From positions 2,790,001-2,854,000 of the forward strand of contig NZ_JAUSRB010000002.1 of NCBI RefSeq assembly GCF_030811595.1: DNA of 64,000 nucleotides, in the 5' to 3' direction. The notes beneath the pieces were generated by a model. That model did no database searches. It saw only the letters and a program-made list of their open reading frames with translations, and was not told the origin of the DNA. The position numbers and the translations under genes are program-made. The stretch comes from Streptosporangium brasiliense. GTDB taxonomy: Bacteria; Actinomycetota; Actinomycetes; Streptosporangiales; Streptosporangiaceae. Each line of letters begins with the position of its first letter. The first letter of the stretch is position 1. This document shows, in pieces, positions 44,168 to 52,134 of the stretch.

Positions 44168-45859
44168 ATGCGCTCCCTACCTGTCGCCGACCCCGGCATC
44201 CCTGACGCCCGCAGCCCGGTCCGATACCTGTACTGGATCGCCCGCATGCAGGCGGGTTCCCTGTTCCTCGGCATCGGCTACGCCACCCTGTGGTGGCTGG
44301 CGATGGCGCTGGTGCCGGCCGCGATGGGCGAGGGCATCGACGCCATCAGGGCCAAGGACACGCCGGCCCTCGTCACCTGGGGCGCCGTGCTGCTCGGCCT
44401 GGGGATCGTGCAGGCGGCCGCCGGCATCCTCCGGCACCGGATGGCCGTCTACAACTGGCTGTGCGCCGCCTACCGGACCGTCCAGGTCACCGTCAGGCAG
44501 TCGACCCGGCTGGGCGCGACCCTGCCCAAGCGCATGTCCACCGGCGAGGTGGTCAGCGTCGGCAACTCCGACATCGCCCACATCGGCGGCGCGATGGACA
44601 TCCTGCTCAGGGGCACCGGCGCGATCGTCGCCATCGTCGCGGTGACCGTCATCCTGATCAGGGCCTCGCTGCCGCTCGGCCTGACCGTGCTCATCGGAGT
44701 GCCGGTCATGGCCGTCGCCGTCGTCCCCCTGCTCCGGCCGCTGCACCGGCGCCAGCACGCCCACCGCGACCTCCAGGGCGACCTGTCCACCCGCGCCGCC
44801 GACATCGTCGCCGGCCTGCGGGTGCTGCGCGGCATCGGCGGCGAGCAGGTCTTCGCCGACCGCTACGCCGAGGAGTCGCAGCGGGTGCGGCACGCGGGCG
44901 TGCGGGTGGCCGCGGTCGAGTCCACCCTGGAGGGCGCGCAGATCCTGCTGCCCGGCCTGCTCATCGCCGGGGTCACCTGGCTGGGCGCGACCTTCGCGAT
45001 CGAGGACAAGATCACCGCCGGCCAGCTCGTCGCCTTCTACGGCTACGCGGTCTTCCTGATCGCCCCCATGCGGGCGCTCACCGAGGCGGCCGACAAGCTG
45101 ACCAAGGGACACGTCGCGGCCCGCCGGGTGGTGCGGATCCTCAACCTGGAGCCGGAGGTGGACGGCGGCACCGGCCACTCGGGCGGGGGCCTGCTGCGCG
45201 ACGTGGCCTCCGGGGTCGCGGTCCGCCCCGGCGTGTTCACCGCCGTCGCGGCGGCCACGCCCGAGGACGCCGTCGCGATCGCCGACCGGCTCGGCCGCTA
45301 CAGCGACGGCGACGTCGACTTCGGCGACGTGCCGCTGGACACTCTGCCGATCGCGGAGGTCCGCCGCCGGATCCTGGTCGCCGACAACGGCGCGAAGCTC
45401 TTCGCCGGCGTGCTCAGGGACGAGCTCGACGTCTCCGGCGGGGCCTCCGCCGCCGACATCGCCGGCGCGCTGCACACCGCGTGCGCCGAGGACATCGTCG
45501 AGGCGCTGCCCGACGGCCTCGACGGGCACGTCGCCGAGTCGGGCCGGGAGTTCTCCGGCGGCCAGCAGCAGCGGCTCCGCCTGGCCAGGGCGCTGACGGC
45601 CGACCCGGAGGTGCTCATCCTCATCGAGCCCACCAGCGCGGTCGACGCCCACAGCGAGGCGCGCATCGCCGACCGGCTGGCCAAGGCACGGGCGGGCAAG
45701 ACCACACTGGTCTGCACGACCAGCCCGCTGGTGCTCGACCGCACCGACCATGTGATCTACGTCGAGGGCGGCGTCGTGCACGCCCAGGGGACGCACCGGG
45801 AGCTGCTGGCGACCGTGCCGGCCTACACCGCCGTGGTCACCAGAGGGGAAGACTCGTGA
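44168..45859 (+). CDS. ABC exporter half-transporter with degenerate NBD
   Basis: 563 residues from the ATG at 44168; no good ribosome binding site decides the start. A six-helix exporter domain (about 1-320) is followed by an unusual nucleotide-binding domain. Its Walker A is missing (VFTAVAAATPEDAVAIAD stands there). Walker B lacks the Asp (LILIEPTS) and the H-loop His is lost (VCTTSPL), yet the signature FSGGQQQRLRLARAL is intact. It should pair with the next protein, donating the signature to one working ATP site. Substrate unknown. Confidence 0.88.
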   Translation: MRSLPVADPGIPDARSPVRYLYWIARMQAGSLFLGIGYATLWWLAMALVPAAMGEGIDAIRAKDTPALVTWGAVLLGLGIVQAAAGILRHRMAVYNWLCAAYRTVQVTVRQSTRLGATLPKRMSTGEVVSVGNSDIAHIGGAMDILLRGTGAIVAIVAVTVILIRASLPLGLTVLIGVPVMAVAVVPLLRPLHRRQHAHRDLQGDLSTRAADIVAGLRVLRGIGGEQVFADRYAEESQRVRHAGVRVAAVESTLEGAQILLPGLLIAGVTWLGATFAIEDKITAGQLVAFYGYAVFLIAPMRALTEAADKLTKGHVAARRVVRILNLEPEVDGGTGHSGGGLLRDVASGVAVRPGVFTAVAAATPEDAVAIADRLGRYSDGDVDFGDVPLDTLPIAEVRRRILVADNGAKLFAGVLRDELDVSGGASAADIAGALHTACAEDIVEALPDGLDGHVAESGREFSGGQQQRLRLARALTADPEVLILIEPTSAVDAHSEARIADRLAKARAGKTTLVCTTSPLVLDRTDHVIYVEGGVVHAQGTHRELLATVPAYTAVVTRGEDS

Positions 45860-45926
45860 GCGGGCGAGCGGAAGAGCGCCGTGATCGTGTGAGCACAGGT
45901 TCCGGGTGGCGGGCGGAGGAGAAGGC

Positions 45927-47672
45927 ATGAGCAGGCAGATCCTGCCCGTCGCCGACCAGGCGCAGGTCCGGGCGTACGCCCGCAGGCTCACGTTGAAATA
46001 CCCCCGCGACCTGACGGTGGCGCTCGGCCTGCACGGCCTGGCCGCCGTCGCGGGCCTGGCGGTGCCGTGGCTGCTGGGCCGGCTGGTCCAGGGGGTGCAC
46101 GACGGCACCGGGATCGACGTCACCATGGTGGCGCTGGCCATCGGCGGCTTCCTGGTCGCGCAGGCGGTGCTGGTCAGGGCCGCGGTCTACGCCTCCTCCA
46201 GGCTCGGTGAGAAGGTCCTCGCCGAGCTGCGCGAGGAGTTCGTCGGCCGGGTGCTCGGCCTGCCGCTGTCCACGGTCGAGCGCGCCGGGTCCGGCGACCT
46301 CATCACCCGGACCTCGCGGGACGTGGACGCGCTGTCGCGCACGGTACGGCACGCCGTACCCGAGACGCTGATCGCGCTGGTCACCTGCGTGATCACCGTC
46401 GGCGCGCTGCTGGTGGTGGGGCCGCTGCTCGCGCTGCCCTCGCTGCTGGCCGCGCCGATCCTGTGGATCTCCACCCGGTGGTACCTCAAGCGGGCCCGGG
46501 ACGGCTACCTGCGCGAGAGCGCCGCCTACGCGGACATGACCGACGGCCTGGCCGAGACGGTCGGCGGCGCCCGCGCGGTGGAGGCCCTGGGCCTGCAGGC
46601 CCGGCGGCACCGCCGCACCGACACCGACATCTCCCGGTCGTGGGCGGCCGAACGCTACACCCTGGGGCTGCGCACGGTCTGGTTCCCGGCGGTCGAGCTC
46701 GGCTACGTGATCCCGATCGTGGCGACGCTCGTCATCGGCGGCATGTTCTACATCCGGGGCTGGGTCTCGCTGGAGCAGGTCACCGCGGCCACGCTCTACG
46801 TGCAGCAGCTCATCGACCCGCTCGACCGGCTGCTCATGTGGATCGACGAGCTCCAGGTCGGCGGGGCCTCCATGGCCCGCCTGCTGGGGGTCGCCGAGGT
46901 GCCGGACGACCGCGAGGCCGGCCCCGGCACTCCCGACGGAGAGGAGCTGCGGGCCAGCGGCGTCCGCTACGCCTACCGCGAGGGCCACGACGTGCTGCAC
47001 GGCATCGACCTGGTGGTCCAGCCCGGGGAGCGGCTGGCGATGGTCGGCCCGTCCGGCGCGGGCAAGTCCACGCTGGGCCGCCTGCTCGCGGGCATCCACG
47101 GCCCGCGCAGCGGCGCGGTCACGGTCGGCGGCACCCCCCTGGTCGAGCTCCCGCTGGACGACCTGCGCGGTCACGTCGCCCTGGTCACCCAGGAGCACCA
47201 CGTGTTCCGGGGCACCCTGCGCGACAACGTGCTGATCGCCCGCCCCGACGCGGACGACTCCCAGGTCCGCGCGGCGCTGTCGGCCGTGGACGCCCTGGAG
47301 TGGGTCGAGGCGCTGCCCGGCGGCCTGGACACGGCCGTCGGCTCCGGCGGCGAGCCGGTCTCGGCCGCCCAGGCGCAGCAGCTCGCCCTCGCCCGCCTGG
47401 TCCTGGCCGACCCGCACACCCTGGTGCTGGACGAGGCCACCTCGCTGATCGACCCCAGGGCGGCGCGCAACCTGGAACGGTCGCTGGCCGCCGTGCTCGA
47501 CGGCCGCACCGTGATCGCCATCGCCCACCGCCTCCACACGGCGCACGACGCCGACCGGGTCGCGGTGGTCGAGGACGGCCGGATCAGCGAGCTCGGCTCC
47601 CACGAAGAGCTCGTCGCGGCCGAGGGCTCCTACGCGGCGCTGTGGAGCAGCTGGCACGGCACGTCCAAGTAG
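45927..47672 (+). CDS. ABC exporter half-transporter, catalytic partner
   Basis: 581 residues from an ATG with a GGAGGAGAAGG site. The exporter domain (about 1-320) precedes an NBD with Walker A GPSGAGKST, Q-loop VTQEHH, Walker B TLVLDEATS and H-loop IAHRL all intact. The signature is degraded to PVSAAQAQQLALARL. This is the complement of the preceding gene: together they can form one canonical ATP site. An 18-bp duplication spans its stop codon. Confidence 0.9.
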   Translation: MSRQILPVADQAQVRAYARRLTLKYPRDLTVALGLHGLAAVAGLAVPWLLGRLVQGVHDGTGIDVTMVALAIGGFLVAQAVLVRAAVYASSRLGEKVLAELREEFVGRVLGLPLSTVERAGSGDLITRTSRDVDALSRTVRHAVPETLIALVTCVITVGALLVVGPLLALPSLLAAPILWISTRWYLKRARDGYLRESAAYADMTDGLAETVGGARAVEALGLQARRHRRTDTDISRSWAAERYTLGLRTVWFPAVELGYVIPIVATLVIGGMFYIRGWVSLEQVTAATLYVQQLIDPLDRLLMWIDELQVGGASMARLLGVAEVPDDREAGPGTPDGEELRASGVRYAYREGHDVLHGIDLVVQPGERLAMVGPSGAGKSTLGRLLAGIHGPRSGAVTVGGTPLVELPLDDLRGHVALVTQEHHVFRGTLRDNVLIARPDADDSQVRAALSAVDALEWVEALPGGLDTAVGSGGEPVSAAQAQQLALARLVLADPHTLVLDEATSLIDPRAARNLERSLAAVLDGRTVIAIAHRLHTAHDADRVAVVEDGRISELGSHEELVAAEGSYAALWSSWHGTSK

Positions 47673-47693
47673 GACGGCACGTCCAAGTAGGAC
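47658..47693. repeat. 18-bp tandem duplication across a stop codon
   Basis: Two exact adjacent copies of ggcacgtccaagtaggac (47658-47675 and 47676-47693). The first copy holds the last codons and TAG stop of the ABC gene. Confidence 0.9.
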
Positions 47694-47756
47694 TGCGCCC
47701 CCGCCCGCGCCGCCCCGGCACGGGTGCCGGGGGCGGCCGGCCCCTCCCGGGAGCCG

Positions 47757-49742
47757 TCAACCGTTCATGGACGGGGCGCCGTGGTCGTGCTGCCACAGGC
47801 CGACCATGACGGCGTACAGGGGGGATCGGGCCGCCAGGTCATGATGGGAGCCGGTGAGCACGGTGGCGCCGTCCATCAGGAGGACGCGTTGCGCCCTGCG
47901 CGCGGAGCTGATCCGGTGCGCGATCACGATCAGGGTGCCGTGCCTGGCCGCGAACGCCGTCTCGGCCGCCGCCTCGGCGGCCGGGTCGAGGTGGCAGGTG
48001 GCCTCGTCCAGGACGACCAGGCGGGCCGGGGAGGCGTAGGCGCGGGCCAGGGCGATGAGCTGTCTCTCGCCGGCCGACAGCGTGGACGGTCCGTCGATCA
48101 CGGCGTCGAGGCCGCCGAGCCGTTCGACGAGCGCGCCGGCGCCCACCGCCTCCGCCGCCCCGCGCAGCCTGGCGTCCGCGGTCCCGGCGGGGCAGAGGTA
48201 GGCGAGGTTCTCCCGGACCGTCCCGGTGAAGACGTACGCCTCCTGCGGCACGAGCGCCACCATGGCCCGCAGCTCGTGTCCGGCTATCGTCCGGAGCGGG
48301 ACTCCGCCGAGCCGTATCTCCCCTCCGGTGGGCCGGCTCAGCCCGGTGAACAGCATGGACAGTGTGGACTTGCCGATGCCGCTGGGGCCGACCACGGCCA
48401 GGTGTTCGCCTTCGGCGACCGTGAGGTCGAGGTCGCGCACGACGGGGGTGGCCTGCGGCGCGTAGGCGAAGCTCAGCCGCTCCGCCCGCAGCCCGTACCC
48501 GTCCGGGGAGGCGGTGCCGTCGGACAGGGCGGTGTCACCGGACAGGGCGGTGCCACTGGGCGGGACGGTGCCGTCGGGCGGGGCGGCGCTGTCCGGGGAG
48601 GCGCTGTCCGGGGAGGCGGTGCCGTCGGACAGGGCGGTGTCACCGGGTGGGACGGTGCCGGGCGGGGAGGCGGTGCCGTCGGGCGGGGCGGGGACGGCGT
48701 GCACGGTGACGGTCTCGGCGATCCGGCGCAGCGTGACGGCGAGCGCCACGCCCCAGCCGCCGACGGTGCCGGTGAGCGAGCGCAGGGCCGGATCGAGGCC
48801 GGTGGCCAGGTAGGTCATCGCTCCGACGACCTCTCCGGCGCTGAGCCCGCCGTTCTCTGTCAGCGGCCGGGCGGCGACCAGCAGGCCGAGCAGCGGGACG
48901 TGCGCGCCGAGCGTGACGACGAGTCGCCGGCCCAGACCGGCCCAGGCCAGCGCCCGGGTGGCCGTGGCGTGGGCGGTGACGGCGGTCTCCACGGTGGCGT
49001 ACGCCTGGGACTGCGCCCCGCAGGCGGCGATGTCGCGCAGTCCGGCCAGGATCGGGGTGGCCTGGGCGGTGAGCGCCTCGCCGGCGAGGACGAGCTCGCG
49101 CTGGCGGACCACGAGCACGCGCAGCGTCCTGGCGAACACGGCCAGCGCCACGAGCACGGGTACGGCGACGACGGCCGCGGCCACGGGGGACAGCAGCAGC
49201 AGCCCTCCGAGCACGGCGAGCAGGGAGACGCCCAGCGAGCGGCTGCTCCGCAGCAGCGCTGACACGAGGTTCCGCACCGTCTCCACCTGCTCGGTGAGGC
49301 GGCTGACGGCGGCGGTGTCGGGCGGTCCGCCGCCGTGGGCGGCGCGGGTGACGGTGGCGGTGACGACGGCGGTGACGAGGTCGTCGCGTAGCGGCTCCAC
49401 CACCGCGGCCAGATGGGGGAACATCAGCCGCGTGGCCACGGCTCGCAGCAGCATCGCGGCCCCGAGGAGGGCGAGCCAGGCCAGGCCGGCGCCCGGGTCT
49501 CCGGCCAGGAAACCACGGTCGACGGCGGCGGCGACGAACAGCCCGGACAGCCACGCCGGACCGGCCTCGACGAAGGACCAGGCCATGGCGGCGGCGAGGG
49601 GCCGCCTGCGGCGGCGCAGCAGCGCCGACAGCAGCCTGAGCCCGGCGGCGACGGACCGGTCCGCTGCCGGGGCCCCCGTCGCGGTGCGGGCGGCCACGCC
49701 GCCGGGATCAGGCCGCGGGCGGGTCACAGACGGGCCGGGCAC
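47757..49742 (-). CDS. ABC exporter of the lanthipeptide cluster (second transporter gene)
   Basis: 661 residues; fused exporter membrane domain (about 30-340) and NBD (about 430-650) with GPSGIGKST, LSAGERQLIALARA, LVVLDEATCHLD and VIAHRISSA. Between them lies a long linker of about 80 residues rich in DGTASP, GTVPP and GDTALS repeats. GTG start after GGAGGAAAC, overlapping the previous transporter gene by 19 bp, so the two probably form a heterodimer exporting the modified peptide. The cysteine-protease (C39) domain found in class II LanT is absent. Confidence 0.87.
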   Translation of the reverse strand: MPGPSVTRPRPDPGGVAARTATGAPAADRSVAAGLRLLSALLRRRRRPLAAAMAWSFVEAGPAWLSGLFVAAAVDRGFLAGDPGAGLAWLALLGAAMLLRAVATRLMFPHLAAVVEPLRDDLVTAVVTATVTRAAHGGGPPDTAAVSRLTEQVETVRNLVSALLRSSRSLGVSLLAVLGGLLLLSPVAAAVVAVPVLVALAVFARTLRVLVVRQRELVLAGEALTAQATPILAGLRDIAACGAQSQAYATVETAVTAHATATRALAWAGLGRRLVVTLGAHVPLLGLLVAARPLTENGGLSAGEVVGAMTYLATGLDPALRSLTGTVGGWGVALAVTLRRIAETVTVHAVPAPPDGTASPPGTVPPGDTALSDGTASPDSASPDSAAPPDGTVPPSGTALSGDTALSDGTASPDGYGLRAERLSFAYAPQATPVVRDLDLTVAEGEHLAVVGPSGIGKSTLSMLFTGLSRPTGGEIRLGGVPLRTIAGHELRAMVALVPQEAYVFTGTVRENLAYLCPAGTADARLRGAAEAVGAGALVERLGGLDAVIDGPSTLSAGERQLIALARAYASPARLVVLDEATCHLDPAAEAAAETAFAARHGTLIVIAHRISSARRAQRVLLMDGATVLTGSHHDLAARSPLYAVMVGLWQHDHGAPSMNG

Positions 49743-51616
49743 GTTTCCTCCGTCCCCGGCGAGCCGCCGCCGGCCGGTCCGGCGCAGTCCGGTCCGCCGC
49801 CGGTCGACTCGGTGCCGGTGGGGTGGGTGTCAGCCGGTCCGCCGTCGGCCGGTCCGGCGTCGGTGGGGTGGGCGTCGGCCGGTCCGGCGTCGGCCGGTCC
49901 GGTGCCGGAGGCGAACAGGGCGCGGTAGGACGGGTCCCGCCACAGCGTCCGGTGGGTGCCCTGGGCGCGGATCCGGCCGTCGTCCAGCCAGACGACGAGG
50001 TCGGCGCGGGCGGCGGTGGTGGTGCGGTGGGCGATGACCAGCCGGGTGGACCCGCGCATGCCCTCCAGCAGGGTGCGGGTCACCTGGGCCTCGGTCACCG
50101 TGTCGAGGCTGGAGGTGGCGTCGTCGAGAATGGTCAGGCGGGCCCGCCGTACCAGGGCGCGCGCCAGGCCCAGGCGCTGGAGCTCGCCGCCGGACAGCGG
50201 GGCGGTGTCGGCGGGGGTCCGGTAACCGTCCGGGAGACGGCAGACGACCTCGTCCACGTGCGCGGCGCGCGCGGCCCGCCGGACGGCGTCGCGGTCGAGC
50301 TCGGGCCTGCCGTAGGCGATGGCCGAGGCGAGGTCGCCGCCGAGGAGCACGGGGCGTTCGAAGGCGTAGGCGACCGCACCGCGCAGGGCGTCCGGCCGGA
50401 TGTCGGTGAGGCGCTGCCCGTCGAGCAGCACCTGCCCCCGGTCGGGGTCCATCAGCCGCCCGGCCAGCAGGGCCAGCGTGGTTTTGCCCGCCCCGGAACG
50501 TCCGACGAGGGCGGTCAGCGCTCCGGCGGGGATCTCCAGGTCGACGCCGTCCAGGAGCGGGGTGCCCTCGCGGGTCACGGTGACGCCGCGCAACGACAGG
50601 GCGCCGGGGCCCGCGGACAGCGGGCGGGTGCCGGGGACGGGGGAGGGCAGGGCCAGCACCTCCCCCACCCGCCGGGCCGCGGAGCGGGCGTGGGCCAGCC
50701 CCATCAGCCCGTCGACCTGCTCGATGAAGGTCAGACCGAGGGCGGTGTAGCCGGCCACGGCCAGGAGCTGTCCCGGCTCCAGACGGCCGTCCGTGACGCC
50801 GAATCCGGCCACGGCGAGGACCAGCAGCTCCACCAGCGGCAGCAGGGCGATCTGCCACACGCCGCGCGCCTGCGCGCGCCACAGGGCCCGCCCGGCGCTG
50901 GACAGGTCCGCGAGGGGGGCGAGCACCCGGGCGATCTCACGGCCGGCGGTGCCCGAGGCGCGTACCGTCCGGATGCCGGCCAGGGCGTCGGTGAGGCGGG
51001 TGGCCAGCCGGCCCTGCGCCTCCTGATAGCGGCCGTAGAGCCCGGAGACCCGGGTGACGAAGGTCCGTACGATGATCAGCGCGATGGGCGCGGCGGCCAG
51101 GAAGGCGATGCCCGCCCGCCAGTCGGTCATCAGCAGCGCGACCACGCCGCCGGCCGAGGTGACGAGCCCGGTCGCCGTGCCCAGCAGCGTCAGGGGGAGG
51201 TAACCGGTGCTGGCGGTGTTGCTCACCAGGCGGTTCGCCAGCTCCCCGGCCGGATGGCGGCGGGTCCCGGCGGCTCCGAGCGTGAGGAGGTGGGCGGTGA
51301 GGCGCAGCCGCAGGGCCGACGTGGCGGACGCGGTGGAGGCCGCGCCGGCCGGCACGCCCACGACCTCGGCGCACACCGCGGCCGCCAGGACGAGCGCGAG
51401 CTGCCAGGCGGTCTGTCCGCCCTGACCGGACAGGACCCCGTCCACGGCGGCGGCGAGTACGGCGGGCAGGGCCAGCGCGGCCGCGGTGGCCACGATGTCG
51501 GCCACCGCGGCCACCGCCAGCGGCGCCCACGCCCGGCGTGCGGCGGACGCCAGGAGGCGGTCGGCGTCTGCGCGCGTCACCTGCTGTGGCGGGCCGCCCG
51601 GTGCCTGATCTGACAT
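49724..51616 (-). CDS. ABC exporter of the lanthipeptide cluster (first transporter gene)
   Basis: 630 residues; exporter domain (about 25-320), then NBD with GRSGAGKTT, LSGGELQRLGLARAL, LTILDDATSSLD (Asp in place of the catalytic Glu after Walker B) and VIAHRTTTA. The last 60 residues are repeats of GPADAGPADAHPTDAG type. The ATG at 51616 follows GGAGGGAGACG. It lies 200 bp after lanA, behind a hairpin that may limit readthrough. The non-catalytic Walker B suggests an asymmetric heterodimer with the next protein. Confidence 0.87.
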   Translation of the reverse strand: MSDQAPGGPPQQVTRADADRLLASAARRAWAPLAVAAVADIVATAAALALPAVLAAAVDGVLSGQGGQTAWQLALVLAAAVCAEVVGVPAGAASTASATSALRLRLTAHLLTLGAAGTRRHPAGELANRLVSNTASTGYLPLTLLGTATGLVTSAGGVVALLMTDWRAGIAFLAAAPIALIIVRTFVTRVSGLYGRYQEAQGRLATRLTDALAGIRTVRASGTAGREIARVLAPLADLSSAGRALWRAQARGVWQIALLPLVELLVLAVAGFGVTDGRLEPGQLLAVAGYTALGLTFIEQVDGLMGLAHARSAARRVGEVLALPSPVPGTRPLSAGPGALSLRGVTVTREGTPLLDGVDLEIPAGALTALVGRSGAGKTTLALLAGRLMDPDRGQVLLDGQRLTDIRPDALRGAVAYAFERPVLLGGDLASAIAYGRPELDRDAVRRAARAAHVDEVVCRLPDGYRTPADTAPLSGGELQRLGLARALVRRARLTILDDATSSLDTVTEAQVTRTLLEGMRGSTRLVIAHRTTTAARADLVVWLDDGRIRAQGTHRTLWRDPSYRALFASGTGPADAGPADAHPTDAGPADGGPADTHPTGTESTGGGPDCAGPAGGGSPGTEETCPARL

Positions 51617-51739
51617 CGTCTCCCTCCGGGACGTATCCGTTGCCGCCGCGGTCGTCGGCCGCCGGGCGGCTCCCGGCGGTGGCCGGGCGACCGGGGGCGG
51701 GTGTCCGCGGCGGGGCGGCGGTGAGTCCGCCGCCCCGTG

Positions 51740-51771
51740 GTGAGGCCCGGGGCGCGTGCCCCGGGCCTCAC
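51740..51771 (-). terminator. Hairpin between lanA and the transporters
   Basis: A perfect 14-bp stem (gtgaggcccggggc / gccccgggcctcac) with loop gcgt, 45 bp downstream of the lanA stop. Could attenuate transcription so that precursor exceeds transporter. Confidence 0.75.
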
Positions 51772-51815
51772 TCAGTGATCTATTTGGTGCTCACCGCATC
51801 CGCGGTGCGAGCGTT

Positions 51816-51959
51816 TTACCAGGTGGGGGCGCCGCCGGTGACGCCGCAGGTGGGGCTCCACGGGTCGGAGCAGGTCTCCCCGCAGGTCATCCGGCACTGC
51901 TGGAGGCCGGCCTCCTCGGTGGCGGGAAGCATGTCCAGAGCGGCGATGTTGAGCTCCAT
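51816..51959 (-). CDS. lanA: Class IV lanthipeptide precursor (LanA)
   Basis: 47 codons, ATG at 51959 with GAAAGGAAAC before it. The leader is acidic and short: MELNIAALDMLPATEEAGLQ, where LPATE recalls the LPET-type leader motif of class IV venezuelin. The following 27 residues are rich in Cys/Thr/Ser: Cys22, Cys26, Cys30 and Cys38; Thr25, Thr29, Thr37, Thr41, Thr46; Ser31, Ser35; three Thr-Cys pairs. The core could carry up to four thioether rings. Position between the lanL/protease pair and the exporters supports the call. It was not among the supplied predicted ORFs because of its length. Confidence 0.85.
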   Translation of the reverse strand: MELNIAALDMLPATEEAGLQQCRMTCGETCSDPWSPTCGVTGGAPTW

Positions 51960-52033
51960 GGCGTTTCCTTTCTCGATGGTGATGACCGGGCCGCCGTCCT
52001 TTACGGCAGCCCTTTTTCACGGCCGGCGCCGGA

Positions 52034-52124
52034 CGTCCCCGCCGCGCTGACGCGGGGCGGGACGCCGGGTGTGCACCGGCCGGGCTCGTGGCGCGTCCAC
52101 GGCCTGCCAGGCCGTGCGGGACGC
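52034..52124 (-). terminator. Two hairpins after the lanL-protease unit
   Basis: Just past the protease stop a stem cacggcc-tgcca-ggccgtg (52098-52116) with outer gcgtc/gacgc arms, and further on an imperfect stem at 52034-52064 with loop ctga. They separate lanL and the protease from lanA, which must then have its own promoter in the remaining 52000 region. Confidence 0.55.
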
Positions 52125-52134
52125 GGATGTCCGG

